Source: Gammaproteobacteria bacterium (GTDB lineage Bacteria; Pseudomonadota; Gammaproteobacteria; Pseudomonadales; Pseudohongiellaceae). Taken from it: a stretch of DNA of 64,000 nt. Positions within the stretch are counted from its first letter, which is position 1, and the number at the start of each line of letters is the position of its first letter. Shown here in pieces: positions 1 to 8,560 of the stretch. The stretch spans positions 44,750 through 108,749 of the forward strand of contig CANGUU010000003.1 in assembly GCA_947457195.1 (NCBI GenBank), written 5' to 3'. Under the pieces are notes generated by a model. That model searched no databases and was not told the DNA's origin. It worked only from the letters and a program-made list of their open reading frames with translations. The translations under genes and the position numbers were made by a program.

Positions 1-2
1 CC

Positions 3-356
3 ATCACGCTCGTGCGCAACGACCGTGAACTCGTAGTCGGCGGCGGTACAGGTTTCGGCGCAACGGGCGGTGAAACCACCATTCGCAGCGGCGTCGAGCT
101 GAAAGCCCTCAGCGAAAATCCCGCGCTGGCGCTCAGCCTGCGCGAAATGGACAACGGTTCCTGGGTGGTCTTCGAACTGCCAGGCTACACGGCGGCCAAG
201 GCTGGCACCGAGCAGCCAAGCCTGGACGCGCTGCGCAGCGCCAGCGCCACATCCTGGTACCGCGACAAGGACGCCCTGTGGGTGAAGCTGGTGGTGGATG
301 CTGCCAGTGCTACCGGCGGTCCGGGCGGCGGCAGCAGCCTCGAAGTCACGAGGTAA
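3..356 (+). CDS. C-terminal fragment of an unidentified, probably secreted protein
   Basis: The frame is open from the left edge, so the start lies outside the window and about 117 residues remain, ending in TAA. The fragment is rich in Gly, Ser, Thr and Ala, carries no Cys, and ends in a glycine-rich run. A stretch near residues 80-95 reads S-W-Y-R-D-K-D-A-L-W-V-K-L. It loosely recalls the C-terminal ends of bacterial G8/CEMIP-like or beta-helix surface proteins, but this is a weak impression and no function is assigned. It converges on the cyclase gene that follows. Confidence 0.6.
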   Translation: MTLVRNDRELVVGGGTGFGATGGETTIRSGVELKALSENPALALSLREMDNGSWVVFELPGYTAAKAGTEQPSLDALRSASATSWYRDKDALWVKLVVDAASATGGPGGGSSLEVTR

Positions 357-375
357 GCCCATAAGGCAAGCACGA

Positions 376-454
376 GGGGCAGGCGCCGTGGCTGGCTCTG
401 CCCCACTCCCCACTCCGCGGTGCAACGCCAGTCGGCCGGCAGGGTAGCCCTGCC
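376..454. terminator. two GC-rich hairpins between convergent genes
   Basis: The gap between the left-edge gene and the convergent cyclase gene holds two inverted repeats. The first has 7-base arms at 376-382 and 398-404. The second is tighter, with 7-base arms at 438-444 and 448-454 and a 3-base loop. Neither is followed by a clear T run on either strand, so termination is a guess from position and symmetry. Confidence 0.35.
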
Positions 455-469
455 TCCGGCTTCGGCCGC

Positions 470-1540
470 CTAGGCGAGCTCCGCCACCGAGAAAGCCTGC
501 ACAGCGGTCTGCCGGCCCTTCACACTCATGCTGCCTACACCCGCAAAGCGCAGTCCAGGTTCCCTGTCCAGTCGACTGGCCAGTTCTTCCGCGACCAGAA
601 TGTCGAGCTGATGCTCGTTACACATGCCCTGCAGGCGGGCAGCCGTAATCAGGGTTTCGCCGTGGTAGGCAATTTCACGCTTGAGCACGCCGACTTCGGC
701 GACGGTGACTGGCCCGAGGTTGATGCCGGCCTTGAACTCGGGCACGAGGCCGTAGCGTTTCAGGTAATGGGCACTGCGGGCCAGCAGCGTGGCCTTGAAG
801 TCGAAAAAAGTCCGCACACAGTTGGCGCCCTGCAGGCCATCCGACCAGTTCCAGGTCAGCACGGCTTCGTCACCCACATATTGATACACCTCGACCTGAT
901 GGCGCAGGCCTGAGTCGGTGAGGTCGTTGAAGCAGTCCTGCAGCAAGCGGCTGAAACGGTTGTGACCGAGGCGCTCGGCATGACCGGTCGAATCACGCAT
1001 GTCGAGAAACATGAAAATCCGCTGCTCCTCCACCGGCTGCCGATACTTGCCGAGCAACAGGTTGCGAAGCACGCGAGGACCGAGCATCAGGCTCATCTGG
1101 CGCACGAAGTTGAAGAGACCGGCCACCAGAAAAACGTAGGCCATGAAGATGATCGTGGGCGGGGCGATCATGCGCTCCGCAAAAGTCGGCAGAATCTGGG
1201 CGGCCGGGATCTGGTCCAGCCACCAGGCAGCAAGCCGTGTCAGCAGCACCATGCCGACGGTCGACGCCACCAGCAGCAGGGAGCGGAACAGGATCAGGAA
1301 GCCGTAAGACTGCACGCGCAGGGCCGGACGGTCGCAGAGCAGGTCGGCCAGCCAGAACATGAGCCCGAAGAAGCAACTGCCCACAAACCACAGCAGCACC
1401 ACCATCGGTGTGGATAGCGTCCAGTCCATGAAGTCGCGCGTGCCGTAGAAGCGGATCAGCGAATAGATCGCACCGGCCGCAAGCCAGGCCAGCATGCTGG
1501 TGAACAACCAGCCCAGTCGTTTACGAAAGCCAAAATGCAT
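470..1540 (-). CDS. membrane-bound class III adenylate/guanylate cyclase
   Basis: This is a predicted 356-residue cyclase that would make cAMP or cGMP at the inner membrane. The first 165 residues hold four or five hydrophobic segments (about 12-30, 43-66, 79-103, 128-147). The catalytic domain runs from about 173 to 350. The two metal-binding aspartates appear in F-L-D180-M-R-D and G-D224-E-A. The transition-state Arg is kept (A-A-R302-L) but the usual Asn four residues earlier is Ile298, which is unusual. The ATG at 1540 was chosen because the frame further upstream is Arg-rich and overlaps the divergent peptidase promoter region. Its ligand and target are unknown. Confidence 0.85.
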   Translation of the reverse strand: MHFGFRKRLGWLFTSMLAWLAAGAIYSLIRFYGTRDFMDWTLSTPMVVLLWFVGSCFFGLMFWLADLLCDRPALRVQSYGFLILFRSLLLVASTVGMVLLTRLAAWWLDQIPAAQILPTFAERMIAPPTIIFMAYVFLVAGLFNFVRQMSLMLGPRVLRNLLLGKYRQPVEEQRIFMFLDMRDSTGHAERLGHNRFSRLLQDCFNDLTDSGLRHQVEVYQYVGDEAVLTWNWSDGLQGANCVRTFFDFKATLLARSAHYLKRYGLVPEFKAGINLGPVTVAEVGVLKREIAYHGETLITAARLQGMCNEHQLDILVAEELASRLDREPGLRFAGVGSMSVKGRQTAVQAFSVAELA

Positions 1541-1753
1541 AAGCGCACCAGCAGCAGAGGAAAGCGGTGCCCGATGGACTGCTGCAACCCCAGGAGCAGT
1601 CAGCACCATAAAGTGCCGGTGTTGCCCCGTCCAGCGTGGCAACAGCCTGCCGTCATGCGGTCGTTGTCTGAAGCGACTGCTCGCGATACTGGCGCGCCTG
1701 ATGATTGCCCCATGCGCCGGCATCATGCGAAAAATACTGCACCCGGAGGAAGA

Positions 1754-3673
1754 ATGTTGCGTTTTTCTTGGCTGATCCAAATCGTCTGTGCCCTGCTGGC
1801 CACCGGCACCTTGCAGGCGCAGGACCGCTCAGGGCCGACTCTCCCCGCGCCGGTCGATGACATTCCGGTGGCGGAGGATCGGGCGTTTCCCGGCACCATG
1901 CGGTTGCTTGTCGATGCCAGTGACACCACGCAGCGCCTGTGGGTCGTGAGGCAGACGATTCCCGTGAGCGCTGCAGCACCACTCACCCTGCTGTTCCCGG
2001 AGTGGCTGCCGGGTAACCACGCCCCGCGCGGCCAGCTGGAAAAGATGACAGGGCTGAGGATCACCGCCCTCGGGCAGCCGGTTGCCTGGCAGCGGCACCC
2101 GCTGGACGTCTTTGCCATCGTGGTCGCGGTACCTCCGGGGGCAACGGAGATCGAACTGGAATTTCAGGCCGCCAATCCGACCGCAGAAAACCAGGGTCGT
2201 GTGGTGGTGACCGACAAGCTGCTGAATCTGCAATTCGAGCGCGTGTCTTTCTATCCGGCCGGCTACTACGTGCGGCGTATTCCGGTGCAGGCGAGCGTGA
2301 CCTACCCGGCGGGCTGGCAGGCGTTTTCGGCCCTGCGCGGCAGCCAGCAGGGCGCCGTGGTGAACTACGAAACCACCGATTACGAAACGCTGATCGATTC
2401 GCCGGTCTTCGCCGGCCGTTACAGTGCCACCGCCGATCTGGGCGAAGGCGTGACCCTCGCCATGGTGGCCGACGACCCCAAGGAACTGGTGCACAGCGAC
2501 GAACAACTCGCCATGCACCGCAAGCTGGTGAGCGAGGCTGTCGCCCTGTTCGATTCACGCCACTTCGACCACTACGACTTCCTGCTGGCCATTACCGGCG
2601 AACTCGGCGGTATTGGACTCGAGCACCATCGCTCGTCGGAAAACAGCGTCGAACCGGGTTATTTCACCCGCTGGGAAGACGGTCCCGGTGACCGCAACCT
2701 GCTGCCGCATGAATTCACCCACAGCTGGAATGGCAAGTTCCGGCGCCCCGCCGGGCTGTGGACGCCAGACTACCGCACGCCGATGCAGGACGACCTGCTG
2801 TGGGTCTACGAAGGGCAGACCCAGTTCTGGGGCTACGTCCTCGGCGCCCGCGCCGGTCTCTTCAGCAAAGAGCAAACGCTGGATGCCATCGCTTCCATTG
2901 CGGCCCGTCTGGATCTCGCCAAAGGTCGGCAATGGCGCCCGCTGGTCGACACCACGTTCGACCCCATCATTGCGGCTCGCAGGCCCAAGGCCTGGAACAG
3001 CTGGCAGCGCGCCGAGGACTACTACAACGAAGGACTGCTGCTGTGGCTGGAGGCGGACGGCATCCTGCGTCGCGAGAGCAACGGCGCACGCGGGCTTGAC
3101 GACTTTGCCGCGGCGTTCTTCGGTATGCGTGACGGGGATTACGGCCAACTGCTCTACACGCGGGAAGACGTCCTTGCCGCGCTGCAGGGCGTGCAGCCCT
3201 ACGACTGGACCGGCTTCTTCGCCGCCCGGGTCGACCAGACCAGTACCGAGGCTCCCAAGCGCGGGCTGGAACTCGGGGGTTACCGGCTGGTGTACCGGGA
3301 CACGCCGAGCAGCATCAGCAAGAACATCGAGAGTGATCTCAAGGGTGTGGATCAGAGTTATGGCATCGGACTCGTCGTGACCAACGAAGGCAACGTGCAG
3401 TCCGTGGTGTGGGACAGCCCGGCCTTTGCTGCCGACCTGGCGGTCGGCATGCAGATCGTGGCGATCAATGGCGTGCAGTTTTCGGCGGACGCATTCAGGA
3501 CGGCCCTCGAACAGTCCGGATCGTCCGGGGCGGCGCTGGAACTGATCGTCAGGCAGGGCAAGAACTACCGCACCGTCAGCATCGACTACCGGGACGGTCT
3601 GCGCTATCCGCACCTCGAAAAGAGCGCTGATGACGAGGGCAGCCTCGACCTGCTGCTGGCCCCTCGCACCTAG
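1754..3673 (+). CDS. M61 family (glycyl aminopeptidase-like) metallopeptidase with PDZ domain
   Basis: This 639-residue secreted zinc peptidase begins with a signal peptide (residues 1 to about 23, ending L-Q-A-Q) and has a GGAGGA ribosome-binding site 3 bases before the ATG. An M61 N-terminal beta domain is followed by the zinc site H319-E-F-T-H323, with Glu353 in V-Y-E-G-Q as the likely third ligand. A PDZ domain occupies about 537-605 (G-I-G-L start, V-G-M-Q-I-V-A-I-N-G core). M61 enzymes of this architecture act in the periplasm and remove N-terminal Gly or Ala; the natural substrate here is unknown. An upstream in-frame ATG at 1535 gives an Arg/Cys/His-rich extension and was rejected. 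The gene is divergent from the cyclase and convergent with the nucleoside transporter. Confidence 0.92.
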   Translation: MLRFSWLIQIVCALLATGTLQAQDRSGPTLPAPVDDIPVAEDRAFPGTMRLLVDASDTTQRLWVVRQTIPVSAAAPLTLLFPEWLPGNHAPRGQLEKMTGLRITALGQPVAWQRHPLDVFAIVVAVPPGATEIELEFQAANPTAENQGRVVVTDKLLNLQFERVSFYPAGYYVRRIPVQASVTYPAGWQAFSALRGSQQGAVVNYETTDYETLIDSPVFAGRYSATADLGEGVTLAMVADDPKELVHSDEQLAMHRKLVSEAVALFDSRHFDHYDFLLAITGELGGIGLEHHRSSENSVEPGYFTRWEDGPGDRNLLPHEFTHSWNGKFRRPAGLWTPDYRTPMQDDLLWVYEGQTQFWGYVLGARAGLFSKEQTLDAIASIAARLDLAKGRQWRPLVDTTFDPIIAARRPKAWNSWQRAEDYYNEGLLLWLEADGILRRESNGARGLDDFAAAFFGMRDGDYGQLLYTREDVLAALQGVQPYDWTGFFAARVDQTSTEAPKRGLELGGYRLVYRDTPSSISKNIESDLKGVDQSYGIGLVVTNEGNVQSVVWDSPAFAADLAVGMQIVAINGVQFSADAFRTALEQSGSSGAALELIVRQGKNYRTVSIDYRDGLRYPHLEKSADDEGSLDLLLAPRT

Positions 3674-3684
3674 CGGCCGCGGCC

Positions 3685-4905
3685 TCAGCCGAGCGACAGG
3701 AAGAATCCAGCGATCGCAGCGCTCAGGAGATTGGCCAGAAATCCTCCCAGGACGGCACGCATGCCCAGCGCCGCAATCTCGTTGCGACGCTCTGGCACCA
3801 TGGTGCCCACCCCACCGAGCAGCACCGCCACCGAGGCAATATTGGCAAAGCCACACAGGGCAAAGGTGACCACCGACCGGGTGTAGTCACTCAGGCTGGC
3901 CTGGCGCAGCGAATACTCGGCATAAGCGACGAACTCGTTGAACACCAATTTCTGTCCGATGAGACTGCCAGCCTGCAGGCTTTCGCCCCAGGGAATGCCG
4001 AGCAGCAGCGCCAGCGGCCGGAACAGCCAGCCCAGCAGTACCTGCAGAGTCAGCCCCTCCACACCCACGAGGGAACCAAGCCAGGTGAGAATGCCGTTCA
4101 GCATGGCGATCAGTGCCACGAAGGCCAGCAGCATGGCACCGATGTTGAGCGCCAGTTTGAGGCCGTCGGTGGCACCGGCCGCGGCCGCATCGACGATGTT
4201 GACGTGCAGGTCGCCGGACAACGGGAGATCGGCCTCACGCGAGCGCACATCGCTGGTCTCCGGTTCCAGCAGTTTGGCCATCAGCAGTCCGCCGGGCGCT
4301 GCCATGAAGCTGGCCGCCAGCAGGTAACGCAGTTCCACGCCGAGCGCGACGTAGCCCGCCAGCACCGACCCTGCCACGGTGGACAGCCCCACCACCATCA
4401 CGGAAAAAAGTTCAGAGCGGCTCATGTGCGGCAAATGCGGCTTGATGACGAGGGGCGCTTCGGTATGACCCACGAAAATATTGGCAGCAGCCGACATCGA
4501 TTCGGCTTTGCTGGTTCCGAGCAGGGCCTGCAGCGCACCTCCGATCAAGCGGATGATCCAGCCCATTACCCCGAGGTAGTACAGCACCGACACCAGCGAG
4601 GCAAAGAACACCACCACCGGCAGTACATGCACCGCGAATACAGTGCCCAGGCTGTAGCTGCCGATCTCCCCGAAGACGAATTCGATGCCGGCCTGGGCAA
4701 AGGCCAGCACGCCGGCCACGCCCTGCGAGACGTTTTCCAGCAGTACCCGACCGGCTGGCAGGTAGAGCGCCACGGCACCCAGCAGGAACTGCAAGGCGAA
4801 AGCGATGCCGGTCGTTCGCAGGTTCACTCGCCTACGGTGGGAGGAGCAGAGCCAGGCAAGCGCAGGAAAAACGCCAATGCCGAGCAAGCAGAGCAGTGTT
4901 TGCAT
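3685..4905 (-). CDS. concentrative nucleoside transporter (CNT/NupC family)
   Basis: This 406-residue inner-membrane protein imports nucleosides, probably with H+ or Na+ symport as in the CNT family. Recognition rests on the family signature G-H-T-E-A-P-L (146-152) and the second substrate-site motif F-N-E-F-V-A-Y near residue 325, embedded in about ten hydrophobic segments. Length matches NupC-type proteins. Its ATG shares one base with the stop of the uridine kinase gene (TGATG at 4903-4907), so the two are surely co-transcribed and translationally coupled. Import plus phosphorylation of uridine/cytidine is the evident joint role. Confidence 0.93.
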   Translation of the reverse strand: MQTLLCLLGIGVFPALAWLCSSHRRRVNLRTTGIAFALQFLLGAVALYLPAGRVLLENVSQGVAGVLAFAQAGIEFVFGEIGSYSLGTVFAVHVLPVVVFFASLVSVLYYLGVMGWIIRLIGGALQALLGTSKAESMSAAANIFVGHTEAPLVIKPHLPHMSRSELFSVMVVGLSTVAGSVLAGYVALGVELRYLLAASFMAAPGGLLMAKLLEPETSDVRSREADLPLSGDLHVNIVDAAAAGATDGLKLALNIGAMLLAFVALIAMLNGILTWLGSLVGVEGLTLQVLLGWLFRPLALLLGIPWGESLQAGSLIGQKLVFNEFVAYAEYSLRQASLSDYTRSVVTFALCGFANIASVAVLLGGVGTMVPERRNEIAALGMRAVLGGFLANLLSAAIAGFFLSLG

Positions 4906-5603
4906 CAGGAATCCCGGGAGTTGTTGGGCAGGGCTGCATGGTGAAGCCTGCGGACGAGGGTGTCGATGGCCGTGGCGAGATCAAGCTCCGCGGTCACTAC
5001 CAGATCCGCCTGCTGCTGCCAGCAGGCACGGTAGCGGCGGGCCATCGGAGCAGCGGTGGCGGCGAACTGGGCTTCCACCGACGCACGCGAGCGGCCGCGC
5101 TCGCGCACGTCCCGGTCGATACGTCGCTGCAGACAGGTGGCGAGCGGGGTATCCAGCCAGACTTTCAGATCGAAGTGACGCAGCAACTGGGGTGAACTGA
5201 ACAGCAAGATGCCTTCGACGATCACGAAGGGACGCGGAGCCAGCCAAACGCAGCCCTCGGCGCGCGTGTGCTGCGCATAGTCATAGCGGGGCACCGGGAC
5301 CGGCGCGGCGCGGCGGAGCTGCCCGAGATGCCACGCGAGCAACTCATGTTCGAGGGCAGCCGGCTGGTCATAGTCGGTCTGCAGACGCTCGGCGAAGGAC
5401 AGATGCGACTGGTCGCGGTAGTAGCAGTCCTCGGCCAGCACGACCGCCTGCGATCCGTCACTGCAGGCCTCGCGTTCCCTGGTTCCCGGCCGCTGCCCCG
5501 GCTCCCGCGGACCGACGGCGTCGAGCGCCTCGGCAAGCATGCGCGCCAGAGTGGACTTGCCGGCCCCCGAGGGGCCGGTGATGGCAATGAAGGTGGGAGT
5601 CAC
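4905..5603 (-). CDS. udk: uridine kinase-like P-loop kinase
   Basis: This 232-residue cytosolic kinase is predicted to convert uridine or cytidine to the monophosphate with ATP or GTP. A Walker A loop G-P-S-G-A-G-K-S lies at 10-17. D-C-Y-Y-R-D, typical of uridine kinase, lies near residue 60, and [10 protein letters not shown] in mid-protein is the phosphoribulokinase/uridine-kinase substrate motif. An insertion rich in Gly, Arg and Glu (about 32-50) is not typical. It is the first gene of a two-gene operon with the nucleoside transporter. Confidence 0.88.
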   Translation of the reverse strand: MTPTFIAITGPSGAGKSTLARMLAEALDAVGPREPGQRPGTREREACSDGSQAVVLAEDCYYRDQSHLSFAERLQTDYDQPAALEHELLAWHLGQLRRAAPVPVPRYDYAQHTRAEGCVWLAPRPFVIVEGILLFSSPQLLRHFDLKVWLDTPLATCLQRRIDRDVRERGRSRASVEAQFAATAAPMARRYRACWQQQADLVVTAELDLATAIDTLVRRLHHAALPNNSRDS

Positions 5604-5728
5604 GGCATTGGCTGGTCATCAAAAGGGCCCGGTCGCTGCCCGGTGCCGGCTATGGTAGCCCAGGTGAAGAGCTGCCCTGCAGCAGAGCCGGGCTGCCTGC
5701 GCTGGGCGCGCCGGTGGCCAGTGCGCCC

Positions 5729-5734
5729 TATAAT
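5729..5734 (+). promoter_or_regulatory. candidate -10 element for the NTF2-fold gene
   Basis: A perfect TATAAT hexamer lies 28 bases before the ATG of the NTF2-fold gene and ahead of its GGAG ribosome-binding site. No convincing -35 hexamer sits 16-18 bases upstream, so this is a half-site only. Confidence 0.45.
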
Positions 5735-5762
5735 CGGCCCCGTCTTTCCGCCGGAGTACACC

Positions 5763-6233
5763 ATGCTGGAGCAACGCCCACCCTTCCCCCCATTCGATGC
5801 AGAGAGCGCCCGGCTGAAAGTACGGGCAGCCGAAGACGGCTGGAACAAGCGCGATCCGGAAAAAGTGGCGCTGGCCTATACACTGGACAGTGACTGGCGC
5901 AATCGCGCCGAGTTTTTCCGCGGGCGCACTGCCATCGTGGACTTTCTGCAACGCAAATGGGCGCGGGAACTCGACTACCGCCTGATCAAGGAACTCTGGG
6001 CCTTCACGGACAACCGCATCGCGGTGCGCTTCGCCTACGAATGGCACGACGACCGCGGACAGTGGTTCCGCTCCTACGGCAACGAAAACTGGGAATTTGA
6101 CGACAACGGACTGATGCGTGTCCGGCGCGCCAGCATCAACGACCTTGCCATCCAGGCGAGCGAGCGCCTGTTTTTCTGGCCGTCAGGACCTCGCCCGACC
6201 GACCATCCGGGCCTCGCTGAACTTGGCCTGTAG
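5763..6233 (+). CDS. DUF1348-type, NTF2-fold family protein
   Basis: This is a 156-residue soluble protein of the SnoaL/NTF2-like superfamily, subgroup DUF1348. The family pattern is clear: [14 protein letters not shown] near residue 30, then [11 protein letters not shown], a conserved Y-E-W-H-D-D strand, and G-N-E-N-W-E-F-D near the end. These are small cone-shaped alpha+beta proteins; the DUF1348 group has no firmly established activity. It stands alone with its own TATAAT-like element and GGAG site and is divergent from the uridine kinase operon. Confidence 0.88.
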   Translation: MLEQRPPFPPFDAESARLKVRAAEDGWNKRDPEKVALAYTLDSDWRNRAEFFRGRTAIVDFLQRKWARELDYRLIKELWAFTDNRIAVRFAYEWHDDRGQWFRSYGNENWEFDDNGLMRVRRASINDLAIQASERLFFWPSGPRPTDHPGLAELGL

Positions 6234-6333
6234 CCCCCGCGTTCTGCCGCCGGCGCCGGCGTGTAGCCATTGACCACCGCGCCGCCCTGCGGGGGCCCGG
6301 AGGACGGACTTTCCGCCGCGGCCGCACAAGTCC

Positions 6334-7275
6334 TCAATGGCCGCCGTACAGCGGAAGCTCCCGGCCCTCCATGAAGGCAAGCAACACGGAGCAAGCGGCG
6401 TCGGCGAAGCGGGCATAACCGTCATCGGTCGGCCAGCCAATGTGCGGCGTCAGTATGACGTTCGGCAGCCTGGTCAGCGGATGTCCTGCGGGCAGCGGTT
6501 CCTGTTCGAATACGTCGAGTCCTGCGCCGGCAATTCGGCCTGCCGCCAACGCCGAGACGAGCGCCGCTTCGTCGACGAGGGGCCCGCGGGCCGTGTTGAT
6601 GAGCCAGGCGGACCGACGCATCAGACTGAGTCTTCGGGCATCGATCAAACCGCGCGCGGCGGGCGTGAGTGCGGCATGGATCGAAACCACATCCGCCTCC
6701 GCGAGCAGGGTATCGAGCTCACGCCACTCGACACCGGCCGCTGCCGCGCGAGCCGCATCGAGTGTTGGACTCCAGGCGACGACCCGCATTCCGAAGGCAG
6801 CGGCAAGCCGGGCGGCATGGCTACCGACGCGACCCAGACCGACGACGCCAAACGTTTTACCCTGCAGCACGGGTGTTGACGGCACCTGCCACTGCCCCAC
6901 GCGCACCTGGCGATCGAGTAGCGGGATCTGTCGCATGCAGGCGATAGCCAAGCCGATGGCAAGCTCCGCCGCGCCAACGGAATATCCCCCGGATGCCTGT
7001 GCAACCACGATCCCGCAGTCATGCGCCGCGGCGAAATCGACGTGGTTGGCGTGATTACCCGTCTGCACGATGAGCTTGACGGTGGTCAGTGCGGCGAGGA
7101 ACTCGCGATTGAAGCGTGTACGCTCGCGGTTGGCGATGAGGGCATCGAAACCGTCGAGCGCGGCTGCACGGGTCGGACCCGTGAAGATTTCCACGACGGC
7201 CCGTTCGCGTAATTTTGCTATGCCGGGTGTCGAGCCCCAGGCGAAATGGATGTCGTCGAGCACTGCTACACGCAT
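6334..7275 (-). CDS. D-2-hydroxyacid dehydrogenase (NAD-binding)
   Basis: This 313-residue oxidoreductase would interconvert a D-2-hydroxy acid and a 2-oxo acid with NAD(P). The Rossmann motif G-L-G-R-V-G lies near residue 150. The catalytic residues are recognisable: Arg in N-T-A-R-G-P, Glu in D-V-F-E-Q-E-P-L, and His in T-P-H-I-G-W. Length fits the phosphoglycerate/glycerate dehydrogenase-like family. ATG at 7275 was preferred over a TTG at 7290 because it starts directly with the family N-terminus M-R-V-A-V-L-D-D. It lies 7 bases after the stop of the carrier gene and is the last gene of the PrpD-MatC operon. The substrate is not known. Confidence 0.88.
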   Translation of the reverse strand: MRVAVLDDIHFAWGSTPGIAKLRERAVVEIFTGPTRAAALDGFDALIANRERTRFNREFLAALTTVKLIVQTGNHANHVDFAAAHDCGIVVAQASGGYSVGAAELAIGLAIACMRQIPLLDRQVRVGQWQVPSTPVLQGKTFGVVGLGRVGSHAARLAAAFGMRVVAWSPTLDAARAAAAGVEWRELDTLLAEADVVSIHAALTPAARGLIDARRLSLMRRSAWLINTARGPLVDEAALVSALAAGRIAGAGLDVFEQEPLPAGHPLTRLPNVILTPHIGWPTDDGYARFADAACSVLLAFMEGRELPLYGGH

Positions 7276-7282
7276 GGTTGAC

Positions 7283-8560
7283 TCAGCCAAAAAGAATCCA
7301 GCCGAACATCAGCCAGCTGAATAACGCGCCGACCACGGACATCGACAGACCCCAGATCAGCAGGGTGTTGAAGAGCTTTCTCATGTCCGTACCTTCTGCA
7401 GCTCCCGCCATGTACAGCGCCCCCACGGTCGACAGTGACGACAGATCCACGAGGCTCGCGCTGACGGCCATCGCCCACGCGATGGGTAATGGCTCAATGC
7501 CACCGAGCTGCTGCGCGAGCGACGGCACCATCGGCAGGAAAGCCGGGAGTACGACGCCGGACGTGCTGCTGTAGACAGACGTGAAACCGGCACCGAACGC
7601 AACGATCGGTTCGATCGTTGCCGGCGTCGAGATCGCGGCGATGCCAGCGGTAATCAGTTCCAGACCGCGCGTTTCCTGCAGCATCTCCACCAATACCGTG
7701 ACTCCGGTCACCATCAGGATGACACCCCAGGGCATGCGCTTGATTGCCAGCTCTTCATCCACCGTGCGCAGCAGGATCAATGCCGCCGCCACGATGATCG
7801 CCGCCATGCCGACGTCGAGGGATAAGGCGACCACGGCTAGGATCAGCGCTCCGATGCCGCCGGCGGTCAACCAGTGCTGTATCTGCATCGTTTCGTCATC
7901 CCCGCCCGGATCGGCAGCGATTGAAGCGACGGCCGCGGCCGATGATGGGCCGGCGCCGATCAGCCTCAGTCCGCCAAACAACGCAAAACCGGCGATGGCC
8001 ACAAGCGTGTGGGCCAGCGCGTTGAATCCGAAGGTATACCACTGGTAACCGTCGAGACCGATGCGGGCCATGATGTCGTGCGCGACGATCCCGGTCGGCG
8101 CGAACGGCGACATGGTACCCGCCAGCACACCGTTGCCCGCGACGACGACCATCACCAGCGGCGGAATACCGGCACGCGCTGCAGCCGCCATGGCTGGCAG
8201 CGCAAGCAATGCCGCTGCCGGGGTGGCGCCCGCGCCGATCGTGGCTACCACGAAACCCACGAGGAAAAACATCGCTGGCAAGACCACGGCATTGCCTTTG
8301 CACAACCTGACGGCGTATCCAGTGAGCCGCGACAGGGTGCCGTTGCAGTTTGCGATGGAAAACAGCAGCGTCACGCTGACGAGCGTAAACAACAGTTCCG
8401 TGGGAAAGCCGGCAAGTACGTCATCCGCCGACATGTCTCCGAAAAACACGCCGACGATCAGCGCCAGGGCGAGCGCCAGCACACCGATGTTGACCGTCGT
8501 CGTACAGCTCAGCACGACGGCGAGGAGCAGCGCGGCGACGGAAATCCAGGCCAGGCTCAT
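7283..8560 (-). CDS. MatC-type/SLC13-like dicarboxylate carrier permease
   Basis: This 425-residue membrane protein has about 11-12 hydrophobic segments and resembles MatC/SLC13-like carriers of malonate and C4-dicarboxylates. Notable stretches are A-T-I-G-A-G-A-T-P-A-A near residue 105 and T-G-V-T-V-L-V-E-M in the C-terminal half. It probably imports an organic acid. The ATG at 8560 overlaps the stop of the PrpD-family gene in ATGA, fixing the start and showing translational coupling; a 12-residue upstream extension was rejected for this reason. The partner enzymes suggest that its cargo is what they metabolise. Confidence 0.85.
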   Translation of the reverse strand: MSLAWISVAALLLAVVLSCTTTVNIGVLALALALIVGVFFGDMSADDVLAGFPTELLFTLVSVTLLFSIANCNGTLSRLTGYAVRLCKGNAVVLPAMFFLVGFVVATIGAGATPAAALLALPAMAAAARAGIPPLVMVVVAGNGVLAGTMSPFAPTGIVAHDIMARIGLDGYQWYTFGFNALAHTLVAIAGFALFGGLRLIGAGPSSAAAVASIAADPGGDDETMQIQHWLTAGGIGALILAVVALSLDVGMAAIIVAAALILLRTVDEELAIKRMPWGVILMVTGVTVLVEMLQETRGLELITAGIAAISTPATIEPIVAFGAGFTSVYSSTSGVVLPAFLPMVPSLAQQLGGIEPLPIAWAMAVSASLVDLSSLSTVGALYMAGAAEGTDMRKLFNTLLIWGLSMSVVGALFSWLMFGWILFG

